Positions 32,392-40,502 of a stretch of 64,000 nucleotides of DNA are shown piece by piece. The stretch lies in contig JAZPZI010000031.1 in NCBI GenBank assembly GCA_045544615.1, positions 7,990-71,989 on the forward strand. Reading direction: 5' to 3'. The translations under genes and the position numbers were made by a program. This stretch comes from CAKSFT01 sp045544615 (GTDB lineage: Bacteria; Bacillota; Clostridia; UBA1381). The notes beneath the pieces were generated by a model. The model saw only the letters and a program-made list of their open reading frames with translations, was not told where the DNA came from and did not search any database. The first letter of the stretch is position 1. Every line of letters starts with the position of its first letter.

Positions 32392-33786
32392 TTAATATTC
32401 GGCGTTTCCTACTGTTCTTGGATACGGAATTACATCACGGATGTTTGATACACCTGTCAGATACATTACAATTCTTTCAAATCCCAAGCCGTAGCCTGCG
32501 TGCTTTGTACCGCCGTAGCGTCTCAAATTGAGGTACCACCAGTAATCCTTCTGGTCGAGTCCGAGCTCTTCCATTCTCTTTTCCAAAAGCTCGATTCTTT
32601 CCTCTCTCTGGCTTCCGCCGATGATTTCACCAACGCCGGGAACAAGCAAGTCCATAGCCGCAACTGTCTTTCCGTCATCGTTCATTCTCATGTAGAATGA
32701 CTTGATTTCCTTCGGATAATCAACTACGAAGATAGGCTTTTTGTAAACCTGCTCGGTCAGGTATCTTTCATGCTCTGTCTGGAGGTCACATCCCCATTCT
32801 ACAGGATAGTTGAACTGCGCACCACTCTTTTTGAGAATCTCAACTGCTTCTGTATAGGTAACTTTTTCATAGTCACTCTCACGAAGTGCTGTGAGTCTTT
32901 CCATCAATCCCTTATCAACAAAGCTATTGAAGAACTCAAGCTCCTGCTTACATTTATCCATAACATGATTGATGATATGCTTAATCATATCCCATGCAAG
33001 CTGCATATTATCGTCAAGGTCTGCAAATGCGATTTCAGGCTCAATCATCCAGAACTCTGCCGCATGACGGGCTGTGTTTGAGTTCTCGGCACGGAATGTC
33101 GGTCCGAATGTGTAGATGTTGCCGAACGCCATAGCATAGGTTTCGCCCTCGAGCTGACCCGAAACGGTGAGGTTTGCACTCTTGCCGAAGAAATCCTTTG
33201 ACCAGTCGATTTTTCCGTCCTCTGTTCTTGGCGGATTGTCAACATCAATAGTTGTTACTCTGAACATCTCGCCTGCACCTTCGCAGTCCGAGCCTGTGAT
33301 AAGTGGTGTGTGTACATATACAAAACCTCTCTGATGGAAGAAGTCGTGAATTGCAAATGCAACCTCACTTCTTACACGAAATACTGCAGAGAAGAGGTTT
33401 GTTCTTGGTCTTAAATATGCCTGCTCACGCAAAAATTCCACAGAATGACGCTTTGGCTGAAGCGGATAATCAGGAGTTGATGTTCCCTCAACCTCGATCT
33501 TTCTTGCCTTCATCTCAAACGGCTGCTTTGCACCCGGCGTAAGCTCAATCACACCTGTTACAACAATCGCCGAGCCGACATTGAGCTTGCTGATTTCGTC
33601 GTAGTTTTCCACAACCTCACGCTCAAAAACAACCTGGATAGACTTAAAGCAACTTCCGTCGTTCATATCAATGAACCCAAACGCCTTACTGTCACGGATA
33701 TTTCTTATCCAGCCGCCGAGTGTGACGGTTTTTCCGCCAAAACTATCGCTATCTGCATAAATATTCTTAACGAGTTCTCTTTTCAT
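32392..33786 (-). CDS. asnS: asparaginyl-tRNA synthetase
   Basis: 464 residues, usual AsnRS length. N-terminal OB-fold anticodon domain (about 1-100), with GGWIRNIRDSKAFGFIDMNDGS. Class II catalytic core: motif 2 FRAENSNTARHAAEFWMIEPE (about 230-250) and motif 3 GYGLGFERIVMYLTG (about 435-449). The promoter is at 33858-33886 (minus). The 247-bp upstream region has no T-box-like structure that I can see. Confidence 0.97.
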   Translation of the reverse strand: MKRELVKNIYADSDSFGGKTVTLGGWIRNIRDSKAFGFIDMNDGSCFKSIQVVFEREVVENYDEISKLNVGSAIVVTGVIELTPGAKQPFEMKARKIEVEGTSTPDYPLQPKRHSVEFLREQAYLRPRTNLFSAVFRVRSEVAFAIHDFFHQRGFVYVHTPLITGSDCEGAGEMFRVTTIDVDNPPRTEDGKIDWSKDFFGKSANLTVSGQLEGETYAMAFGNIYTFGPTFRAENSNTARHAAEFWMIEPEIAFADLDDNMQLAWDMIKHIINHVMDKCKQELEFFNSFVDKGLMERLTALRESDYEKVTYTEAVEILKKSGAQFNYPVEWGCDLQTEHERYLTEQVYKKPIFVVDYPKEIKSFYMRMNDDGKTVAAMDLLVPGVGEIIGGSQREERIELLEKRMEELGLDQKDYWWYLNLRRYGGTKHAGYGLGFERIVMYLTGVSNIRDVIPYPRTVGNAEY

Positions 33787-33857
33787 TTTGATTTATCCTT
33801 TCTTATTTTGCGAAAACCCTTAAAATTCCCCGCAAAATCCGATTTTATCATTTTTTA

Positions 33858-33886
33858 ATTTTATCATATTTCAAATTTTTAGTCAA
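33858..33886 (-). promoter_or_regulatory. promoter of asnS
   Basis: Minus strand TTGACT (33886-33881), 17-bp spacer, TAAAAT (33863-33858). Confidence 0.75.
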
Positions 33887-33969
33887 TACGATTTTAAAAA
33901 TTTAGCCACCGTCAAATAAGAATAAATTGTAAATTTTACCAATACCACAGTTATTTTTTGAAAAAGGTC

Positions 33970-33998
33970 TTGAAAAGTCTACTATTTTAATGTATAAT
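33970..33998 (+). promoter_or_regulatory. promoter of yajC
   Basis: TTGAAA (33970-33975), 17-bp spacer, TATAAT (33993-33998). Confidence 0.8.
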
Positions 33999-34033
33999 GT
34001 ACTGGTACAATTTTTGAAAGGAAATGATTTAAA

Positions 34034-34399
34034 ATGTTAGATTTATTGTTCACAACAGCTTACGCAACAGCAGATAGCACAGCTACAACAGGTGCTACAG
34101 AACCAACTCTTATCGGAACGCTCGGAAGCTTTCTTCCGCTCATTCTCATCTTCGTTCTGATGTACTTTATGCTTATCCGTCCACAGAAGAAGCAGCAGAA
34201 GCAGATGGAAAAGATGCTCGCAGCTTTGGCGGTTGGCGATAAGGTTGTATCAATCGGCGGAATCTGTGGCAGAATCACAAAGATTAAGGACAACTACGTA
34301 TGGGTTGAAACAGGCAAGCCTACCGATGATGCTCAGAAATCTTCAATCAAGTTTGAAAGAAGTGCAATCAAGTCGGTTGACAAAAAAGTAGAAGAATAA
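34034..34399 (+). CDS. yajC: preprotein translocase subunit YajC
   Basis: 121 residues. One membrane helix (about 29-50, LPLILIFVLMYFMLI) followed by the invariant RPQKKQQKQ and the small domain with AVGDKVVSIGGICGRI, ending near 110. Accessory subunit of SecDF-YajC. secD and secF are not adjacent. Followed by a hairpin that overlaps the next gene's ribosome site. Confidence 0.95.
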   Translation: MLDLLFTTAYATADSTATTGATEPTLIGTLGSFLPLILIFVLMYFMLIRPQKKQQKQMEKMLAALAVGDKVVSIGGICGRITKIKDNYVWVETGKPTDDAQKSSIKFERSAIKSVDKKVEE

Positions 34400-34407
34400 A
34401 AAACAAG

Positions 34408-34453
34408 CCTTCGTAATATATATTACTATAATATATGTTACGGAGGTTTTTTT
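34408..34453 (+). promoter_or_regulatory. hairpin combining terminator and Shine-Dalgarno
   Basis: CCTTCGTAA (34408-34416) pairs with TTACGGAGG (34438-34446); the inner TAATATATATTA-like arms extend the stem. The 3' arm contains the GGAGG of the downstream gene and is followed by seven Ts and then ATG. The same element can act as a terminator for yajC and mask translation of the next gene. Confidence 0.75.
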
Positions 34454-34828
34454 ATGGCTGAAACCAAAAAACTGAAAATCAAACCCATTTTAAAGTCGAT
34501 TATTATCTCTTTGGTTATCACATTTATATTTGTTCTGTTACTGACCGCACTCTGCTATTTCGGGAATGTGTCGGAAAAGCTGCTTGGATTTTTAATCTTT
34601 TTGGCATCTGCGGTGAGTGTGTTTTTGAGCTGTCTTTTTATGGCAAAGGGAATTGGCGAAAAAGGGCTCATCTATGGTGCATTATCGGGGTTTGGATATT
34701 TCGCGATTATCTTTGTCGCATCGGTATGCTCTTCGGGTTGCTTTACACCAAGCACACAAAGCATTACAATGCTCCTCGGCTCGGTGCTGTCGGGTGCGCT
34801 CGGCGGAGTTGTAGGCGTGAATAGATAA
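34454..34828 (+). CDS. TIGR04086 family membrane protein
   Basis: 124 residues, four membrane helices (about 13-34, 41-60, 70-92, 99-118). N-terminal KPILKSIIISLVITFIFVLLLTAL and the LGGVVGVNR end are typical of the TIGR04086 (YrzE-like) family, which is commonly found directly beside yajC. Function unknown. The stop codon lies within the stem of its own terminator. Confidence 0.85.
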   Translation: MAETKKLKIKPILKSIIISLVITFIFVLLLTALCYFGNVSEKLLGFLIFLASAVSVFLSCLFMAKGIGEKGLIYGALSGFGYFAIIFVASVCSSGCFTPSTQSITMLLGSVLSGALGGVVGVNR

Positions 34829-34857
34829 GGGAACGGATTCCGTTCCCTTATCTATTT
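34820..34857 (+). terminator. terminator including a stop codon
   Basis: A perfect inverted repeat, arms AATAGATAAGGGAACGGA and TCCGTTCCCTTATCTATT, containing the TAA stop (34826-34828) of the preceding gene, followed by Ts. Confidence 0.9.
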
Positions 34858-34910
34858 TTTATTATAGGAGATGGCATCCCTAACATCCCAAATTTATTTT
34901 TAATTGTATG

Positions 34911-34982
34911 ATATGCCACTTTTCACCGACGAAAAGTGGTGGAAAAGTCGCCAAGAGGGGCTGTTCCCCTCTTGGTAACACC
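34911..34982 (+). repeat. 72-bp intergenic repeat, copy 2
   Basis: One mismatch to 31964-32035; the preceding 40 bp also share a gatggc-atcc...acatccca pattern with the first copy. Lies between the TIGR04086 gene and the radical SAM gene, 2.9 kb from copy 1 in the same orientation. Confidence 0.9.
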
Positions 34983-35020
34983 TCGAAACAAAAAAGGAAG
35001 GGCATCCCCTTCCTTTCATT

Positions 35021-35629
35021 TTACTCCGAATATTCCCTCACCCTGTAGGTCACGCCGACATCCTCGGCAATCTTTCTGCACGCCTCGATTGCCTCCTCGC
35101 CGATAACATCAACAACGCTCAGAATAACCGTCGGCACATACTCCTTTGCCGCACGTGCAAAGTCAAGCATATCATAAAATCCCTGTTCGCCATAGTCGCA
35201 AACACAGATTTCGTGATACTTCTCGGCTGTCTCGGCGTTCAGGCTTATCGAGATAACATCAACCAGACCCTTCATTTCGGGAGTAACGTCTCTTCCTGCA
35301 AATCTGTTTGCGTGGCCGTTTGTGTTAATTCTTATCTTGATATTACTGTTCTTTTCCTTGATAAATCTTGCCGCCTCTAAAACCGCATCAACCCTCAAAA
35401 GTGGCTCACCATATCCGCAGAAAATTATCTCGGAAAACTTCTCAAACTCTGCCTCAATCAATGCCGCCTTTATCTCATCAATGCTCGGCTCGTGCTCAAG
35501 CCACAGGTCAATATGGTCAACACCCGACGGTGTAAATCTTATGCAGAACTTGCACTTATTTGTGCATCTGTTGGTCAGGTTTACATAAAGACTCCCCTGA
35601 TATTTATACGCTATATTCATTGCACTCAT
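35021..35629 (-). CDS. TatD-associated radical SAM protein
   Basis: 202 residues. Radical SAM iron-sulfur motif CTNKCKFC (about 22-29, CxxxCxxC) after LYVNLTNR, and the GYGEPLLR motif near 72-79. It fits the TIGR04038 tatD-linked radical SAM family; reaction unknown. It starts 3 bp after tatD, the hallmark context of that family. The related 7-carboxy-7-deazaguanine synthase QueE has similar length but different context. Confidence 0.88.
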   Translation of the reverse strand: MSAMNIAYKYQGSLYVNLTNRCTNKCKFCIRFTPSGVDHIDLWLEHEPSIDEIKAALIEAEFEKFSEIIFCGYGEPLLRVDAVLEAARFIKEKNSNIKIRINTNGHANRFAGRDVTPEMKGLVDVISISLNAETAEKYHEICVCDYGEQGFYDMLDFARAAKEYVPTVILSVVDVIGEEAIEACRKIAEDVGVTYRVREYSE

Positions 35630-35632
35630 TTT

Positions 35633-36403
35633 TTATACCTCAATTCTAAATACATTCTTTGCATTCTCTGCCGTGATTTTTATAACATCCTCAACCGACA
35701 TTTGCTTTACTTCGGCAAGCTTTTCGGCTACATATTTCAGGTATGTCGAATCGTTTCGCTTGCCCCTGTGCGGTTCAGGCGTCAGGTACGGGCAGTCGGT
35801 TTCTATTACTATCCGCTCAATCGGCACGCTCTTTGCGACCTCAATCGGCTTTTGTGCCTTTTTGAAGGTCAGCGACCCACCAAATGCGATATACAGGTTC
35901 ATCCCGAGCACTTCCTTTGCCATCTCGGCACTCCCTGTATAGCAATGGAATACTCCGCCTATCTTTTTCACATCGTGCTTTCTCAAAATATCCATCGTGT
36001 CGGCGTGTGCGTCACGGTCATGTATGATAATCGGCAAATCAAGCTGTACCGCCAGATCCACCTGCTGTGAAAACCAGAATCTCTGTGTATCCCTCGGCGA
36101 TGAGTCATAATAATAGTCAAGCCCGATTTCGCCTATTGCTTTGATTTTCGGGTGTTTCGAGAACTCCGCAATCTTTGTAAGACTATCGTCATCCATCGTA
36201 TCGGCCTCGTGCGGATGCACGCCTGCCGCACCAAATACATACGGATACTTTTCAATTATTGCTTTTATATCGTCAAACTCATCCAATCCCGAGCAGGCGT
36301 TCATAATGTATGAAACACCCTTATCCGGCATCGAGCTCAATATCTCGTCACGGTCTTCGGAAAATCGCCCGTCGTTATAGTGAGCATGTGAATCAAAAAT
36401 CAT
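35633..36403 (-). CDS. tatD: TatD-family metal-dependent hydrolase/DNase
   Basis: 256 residues, full length. Metal motifs: FDSHAHYND (3-11), GEIGLDYYYD (about 91-100), IIHDRDAH (about 124-131), FHCYTGS (about 150-156) and ETDCPYLTPEPHRGKRN (about 198-214). TatD proteins are Mg-dependent 3'-5' exonucleases or DNases. Start behind AAAGGGGAGAG. Coupled to the radical SAM partner. Confidence 0.95.
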   Translation of the reverse strand: MIFDSHAHYNDGRFSEDRDEILSSMPDKGVSYIMNACSGLDEFDDIKAIIEKYPYVFGAAGVHPHEADTMDDDSLTKIAEFSKHPKIKAIGEIGLDYYYDSSPRDTQRFWFSQQVDLAVQLDLPIIIHDRDAHADTMDILRKHDVKKIGGVFHCYTGSAEMAKEVLGMNLYIAFGGSLTFKKAQKPIEVAKSVPIERIVIETDCPYLTPEPHRGKRNDSTYLKYVAEKLAEVKQMSVEDVIKITAENAKNVFRIEV

Positions 36404-36434
36404 GTTATCTCTCCCCTTTAGCCGATTTTACCTA

Positions 36435-36983
36435 TTATCTGCAGTGAAAAATCCCTTCTTCGGTCACCAGCATATCCATCGGCACATCGTGCGTATCGAC
36501 TGCAATTTCATCAACAACCAATTCAGAAAAACAAAGCCCTATCTTTTTTGCAAGGCTTTTGCTTAAAAACCTGTCATAGTAGCCTTTTCCGAACCCCATT
36601 CTGCCTCCCGACATATCAAAGCCGAGTCCGGGCACGATTGCGATATCCACCAAAACATCTGCAACAGGCTCGGCGACCGGCACAGATATTCCAAGCTCGC
36701 CTTTTTTGAATTTTGTGTTTTTATCTATCGGCACAAGCCGCATTTCATCCCCGTCGGTTACAGGTACAAAAACCCGTTTCCCCTCGTCAAGGCTCCGTTT
36801 TATAATCTCGGCAGTCCCGACCTCTTTTGCAAGCGATACATAGATAAACACGCTCTCTGCTCTTTTAAACTCGTCACTCTCAAAAAGGTTTCGGGCAATT
36901 ATCCGGCTCTTTTCGGCTACCACATCGGCATCCATATTCTTTCTGATTGCCTTTAGCAGTTCTCTCTGTTCAATCTTTTTCAA
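36435..36983 (-). CDS. 5-formyltetrahydrofolate cyclo-ligase
   Basis: 182 residues, expected length for 5-FCL (YgfA/YqgN). The ATP site signature GGRMGFGKGYYDRFL (about 124-138) and the N-terminal KSRIIARNLFESDEF are clear. Converts 5-formyl-THF to 5,10-methenyl-THF. The TTG start overlaps the TGA stop of the DJ-1 gene (TTGA), behind an AGGGAGAG site, so the two are coupled. Confidence 0.93.
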   Translation of the reverse strand: MKKIEQRELLKAIRKNMDADVVAEKSRIIARNLFESDEFKRAESVFIYVSLAKEVGTAEIIKRSLDEGKRVFVPVTDGDEMRLVPIDKNTKFKKGELGISVPVAEPVADVLVDIAIVPGLGFDMSGGRMGFGKGYYDRFLSKSLAKKIGLCFSELVVDEIAVDTHDVPMDMLVTEEGIFHCR

Positions 36984-37516
36984 TACTGCATACTCTCCCT
37001 GAGTTTATCTGCCATCTCTTTGCCTGCAAGTGTTTCGGTTAACATAAAACCGAACTCTGCCGATGCACCTGCACCCTTTGCAGTTATGATTTTTCCGTCA
37101 CGGACTGACTTATCAGGCAAAACCTCGGCACCAAGCAAAAACTGTTCAAATCCGGGGAATGCAGTTGCTTTCTTGCCCGAGAGTATACCCTTTTTACCGA
37201 GTATCGACGGCGATGCACAGATTGCCGCAAGCAAGATGTTGTTTTCCACTGCATAGTCTATTAACTTGTGTACCTTTACGCTATCGTCAAGGTTGGTGTG
37301 TCCCGGTCCGCCCGGCAAGATAAGTGCCTCCATGTCAGCGGTATCCACATCGTCTATCACAATATCGGCAGTAACCGGAATATCGTGCGAGCCAACAACT
37401 GTGAGCGAATCAGCAACTGCCGCAGTCTTTACCGAAAGGCCTGCACGGCGCATAATATCAATCGGAGTTATCGCCTCCACTTCCTCAAAACCGTTTGTCA
37501 ACAAAACATAAATCAT
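36980..37516 (-). CDS. DJ-1/PfpI family protein (YajL-like)
   Basis: 178 residues, DJ-1 family. EEVEAITPIDIMRRAG (about 11-26) carries the conserved glutamate. The nucleophile cysteine sits in LLAAICASPSIL (about 96-107, AICAxP motif), and KGAGASAEFGF is near 149-159. Candidate deglycase/glyoxalase III or chaperone; the role in this family is debated. Between tyrA and the 5-FCL gene. Confidence 0.92.
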   Translation of the reverse strand: MIYVLLTNGFEEVEAITPIDIMRRAGLSVKTAAVADSLTVVGSHDIPVTADIVIDDVDTADMEALILPGGPGHTNLDDSVKVHKLIDYAVENNILLAAICASPSILGKKGILSGKKATAFPGFEQFLLGAEVLPDKSVRDGKIITAKGAGASAEFGFMLTETLAGKEMADKLRESMQY

Positions 37517-37528
37517 AACAGTTCCTCC

Positions 37529-38377
37529 TTATTCCATGAGCCACTTGAGTTTCTGGCTCTTTGCATATCTCATAATGTCTCTTAACTCTTCCTCGTCGTT
37601 CTCCTCGATTGCCGAGCGCATCTTCTGCAGACTGTCCTGCATTTCCTTTATTCGCTCTACAAGCTCAACCTTGTTTTCCAAAAAGAGCTCGCTCCACATT
37701 ATCTCATTGATATTCGCAACTCGGGTACAGTCCCTCAAACTGCCCGCACTGAAGAATGCCGAGCGTTCCAAAACCGGATTATCACAAAGTGCAACCGCCA
37801 CAACGTGCATCAACTGGCTTGTGTAGGCAATCATAGCGTCATGCTCTTTTGGCGTGGTTGTTACCACATGGGCACAGCCAATATATTCCGCCATCTCACG
37901 CACAAGCGCAATACTCTCGGGCGAATTATCGTCTGTCGGTGTTACCAGAAACGATGCACGCTCAAAGAGCGTGTCGGTCGAGCTCTGATAGCCTCCCACC
38001 TCACGGCCTGCCATCGGGTGTGCACCGACATAATCAACATAATCGGGCAAAATCTTCGAAAGCTCGTCGACCATAAAAGTCTTTACGCCCGAAACGTCGG
38101 TGATTACTGCACCCTTTTTAAGATACTTGGCATTTTTTCGCATAAACTCTATATTAGCCTTTGGGTAAAGACAGAGAATTACAAAATCGGCAGCCGATAC
38201 CGCATCAGCACTTTCTTCGTATCCTGCATCTATAACGCCGTCACCAAGTGCAAGCTCCAATGTCCGCTTGTCCTTATCAATCCCGATAATTTCGGTATCA
38301 TGAAACCCTCTTAAGCGTCTTGCAACAGAACCGCCGATAAGTCCCAAACCCACAACCAATGTCTTCACTGTCATCAT
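37529..38377 (-). CDS. tyrA: prephenate dehydrogenase
   Basis: About 282 residues. NAD-binding VVGLGLIGGSVAR (about 7-19), the VSGVK loop near 97, GAHPMAGRE (about 119-127), and the C-terminal helical domain with SLRDCTRVANINEIMW. Makes 4-hydroxyphenylpyruvate for tyrosine. No ACT domain at the C-terminus, so it lacks the usual regulatory tail. Start ambiguous: ATGs at 38377 and 38374, or a GTG at 38365, all behind TTTTGGAG. First gene of the tyrA-DJ1-FCL-tatD-SAM run. Confidence 0.93.
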   Translation of the reverse strand: MMTVKTLVVGLGLIGGSVARRLRGFHDTEIIGIDKDKRTLELALGDGVIDAGYEESADAVSAADFVILCLYPKANIEFMRKNAKYLKKGAVITDVSGVKTFMVDELSKILPDYVDYVGAHPMAGREVGGYQSSTDTLFERASFLVTPTDDNSPESIALVREMAEYIGCAHVVTTTPKEHDAMIAYTSQLMHVVAVALCDNPVLERSAFFSAGSLRDCTRVANINEIMWSELFLENKVELVERIKEMQDSLQKMRSAIEENDEEELRDIMRYAKSQKLKWLME

Positions 38378-38452
38378 CTCCAAAATTTATTCCGATTTTT
38401 ATTGTACCATAAGTTTTGGGAAAATACAATATTTTTCAGGGAGAATTCCAGC

Positions 38453-38493
38453 AAAAAAAGGTTGCCAAAAGTCAACAGACTTTTTTGACAACC
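38453..38493 (-). terminator. terminator of the second stalk-protein gene
   Basis: Minus strand GGTTGTCAAAAAAGTC/GACTTTTGGCAACC stem followed by seven Ts. Confidence 0.85.
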
Positions 38494-38499
38494 CTTGCT

Positions 38500-38558
38500 T
38501 TTTTGTATAACAAGAAAAGTTTAACTTTCCCTGCGGTCCAGAGGTTTTAACATCCCTT
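38500..38558 (-). repeat. post-stop intergenic repeat element, copy 2
   Basis: On the minus strand, straight after the stop: GGGATGTTAAAA, CCTCTGGA, CCGCAGG, GAAAG/CTTTTC arms. Same element order as downstream of gyrB (19206-19372). Confidence 0.6.
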
Positions 38559-39404
38559 TTATTCTGCCTTGTTCGATTCTACTATAACCTGCTGGTTCTC
38601 TGCATCCCAGTCAACAAATACACCGAGTGCGTCGCCCATTGCACGAAGTGGAAGGTATGTTCTGCCCTCAACTACAAGTGCAGAAGTGTCCGAGACGAAC
38701 TCCTTGCCGTCTACCATTACCTTAAATCCCGGCAGATGTGCCTGGAATTCCTTCTGCGGAAGTGTTTCTCCTCTATCGAGCTTTGCCCATTCATCAGGGG
38801 TATATGTTTTTTCAAAAACACTTACTACAAAAACATTACCCATCACTAAAAGTTGTATCATTCTTCCGGTCTCTGCATTTAACAAAAGCATATTTTCATA
38901 TTCATCTGTATTGCCACTGTAGAATTGTTCAAATTTCGTATTTTTCAAAATGGCAAAATAGTTTGAAAGCCGGTCTTGTGCATCTATATCATTCAACAAA
39001 TATCCGTAATTTGAAAGATATCCAAAATCTATAAGCTCTGATTCTTCCGCAAGACACTCTGTTCCTGTAACCTTGCCAAAATCAGGTACATCACTGAAAC
39101 TATCATAGCCATTTTCCAAAACAGGTGCTTTTGGTTCAACCTCTTTTTTAGTGTCAACAATAACCTGCTTTGCAGCTCCGTCCCACTCAACATATACACC
39201 CAAAGCATCGCCGAGTGCACGAAGCGGAAGGTATGTTCTGCCACCGCTTACCAGTACAGGCGGGTCGCAGTAAAATCTCACACCGTCAACAAGCACGTTA
39301 TATTTTGGCTCTACAGCACGAAAGGTCTGGGCTATCGCAACAGTGCCCAAAGTCAAAGCCGTTGCCGCAAAAAGGCAAAGTGCTCTTTTAAAAATGTTTT
39401 TCAT
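38559..39404 (-). CDS. secreted stalk-domain (CuAO_N1) protein
   Basis: 281 residues from the ATG at 39404 behind TTGGAGGT. Signal peptide about 1-26. A first stalk unit (about 33-80: VLVDGVRFYCDPPVLVSGGRTYLPLRALGDALGVYVEWD pattern) and a second (about 232-275: VMVDGKEFVSDTSALVVEGRTYLPLRAMGDALGVFVDWD pattern) bracket a central 150-residue domain with no recognised family. Likely exported and wall or surface associated. It differs from the other stalk protein (12855), where the two units are adjacent. Confidence 0.8.
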   Translation of the reverse strand: MKNIFKRALCLFAATALTLGTVAIAQTFRAVEPKYNVLVDGVRFYCDPPVLVSGGRTYLPLRALGDALGVYVEWDGAAKQVIVDTKKEVEPKAPVLENGYDSFSDVPDFGKVTGTECLAEESELIDFGYLSNYGYLLNDIDAQDRLSNYFAILKNTKFEQFYSGNTDEYENMLLLNAETGRMIQLLVMGNVFVVSVFEKTYTPDEWAKLDRGETLPQKEFQAHLPGFKVMVDGKEFVSDTSALVVEGRTYLPLRAMGDALGVFVDWDAENQQVIVESNKAE

Positions 39405-39671
39405 TGTTATTACCTCCAATATTATACCTTATATCGTTTGCAAAAACTCATACAAAAATGACAGCGAAAACCCCGCAGTCATTTTTGCTTAAATATTTAC
39501 TTTTCCGATGTTTTCTACGACACCACATATCCCTTTATATCAATGTTTTTCAAAACACCAACTTTTACATAAGTGTTCATAGGTCCATATATTATATGCA
39601 CAAAATGGTGTAGTGGTGCATCAAATAAGCTGAATATATTAGATCTACCCTTTGTGTTTATTCAGTATCAA

Positions 39672-40415
39672 CTACCAACTTTTTAAGTTATTACTTGCAT
39701 TTTCCTTTGCATATAAAGAAGAATGAATCAAGGTATATCCCATGGTTTCCTTGGTCTTTACCTGGTGTCCGGCATCTCCTGTAACGGTTCTTGCTTCATA
39801 TCCGGAAGTTGTTTTATCTATTTGAATATAATCGGATGTTCCACCTTCCCACCGTTCGTGTTCTATGTACATTCTAATTATGATATATGAATCATAGTTT
39901 TTCAATACATTTTTGGCAATCCATCGGCATACCACATCAGCATAAATTGCTGGAATTTCACTATAACCCAGCGTACTAAATTTTAGCTTTTTTTGAGTAT
40001 TGTTATCCATGAATTCTATACAATCGCTATATACCCAAAATCTCATGGATGTAGAAGGCAGATACTTTTTTAAGTTCTTACCTAATTCACCCTGTAATAC
40101 ATTATTAATTCTATCTGTCCATGTGTTTCTCTTTGCGATTCCTACAAATGTGTTTACAGAAAGAGATAATAATGTTATAGCTATACCAATTTTGGCTATC
40201 AGTAATGAAAAATGTTTCATACTGACAAAAATACCTTTAGATAAATCAATAAAGACTAAAATAAACAAAATAATAGAAATAATAAGAAAAATATATCCCC
40301 ATTTAATTTCTTTTTTTCCTTCTGATGCATCTTGTGGACTATAAAAAGAAATTATCAAAGTTAGTATTATTGGAAATCCAATGACAAGGAAAGCTAACCA
40401 GAAAATAAAACCCAT
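39672..40415 (-). CDS. unknown membrane-anchored protein
   Basis: 247 residues, no family recognised. Three hydrophobic helices (about 3-24, 40-59, 70-90) precede a soluble C-terminal domain (about 100-247) containing FWVYSDCIEFMDN and a run of aromatic residues. Strongly AT-rich codon use compared with lysS and tyrA, as in other apparent late arrivals here (17262, 43548). The 267-bp gap before it (39405-39671) holds one AAATGAC/GTCATTT hairpin and nothing else I can name. Confidence 0.6.
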   Translation of the reverse strand: MGFIFWLAFLVIGFPIILTLIISFYSPQDASEGKKEIKWGYIFLIISIILFILVFIDLSKGIFVSMKHFSLLIAKIGIAITLLSLSVNTFVGIAKRNTWTDRINNVLQGELGKNLKKYLPSTSMRFWVYSDCIEFMDNNTQKKLKFSTLGYSEIPAIYADVVCRWIAKNVLKNYDSYIIIRMYIEHERWEGGTSDYIQIDKTTSGYEARTVTGDAGHQVKTKETMGYTLIHSSLYAKENASNNLKSW

Positions 40416-40502
40416 TCTATAACATCTCCATTAGTTTCTTATTTTGCACACACTGGTGCAGTATTTTGTGTAGTTAAACCCCTAAAAGCCTTGTTATTTC
40501 CA

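Noticed and set aside
33787..34033. T-box leader upstream of asnS
   Set aside because: The gap has a plain sigma-A promoter but no T-box sequence, specifier-type stem or terminator/antiterminator pair that I can see.
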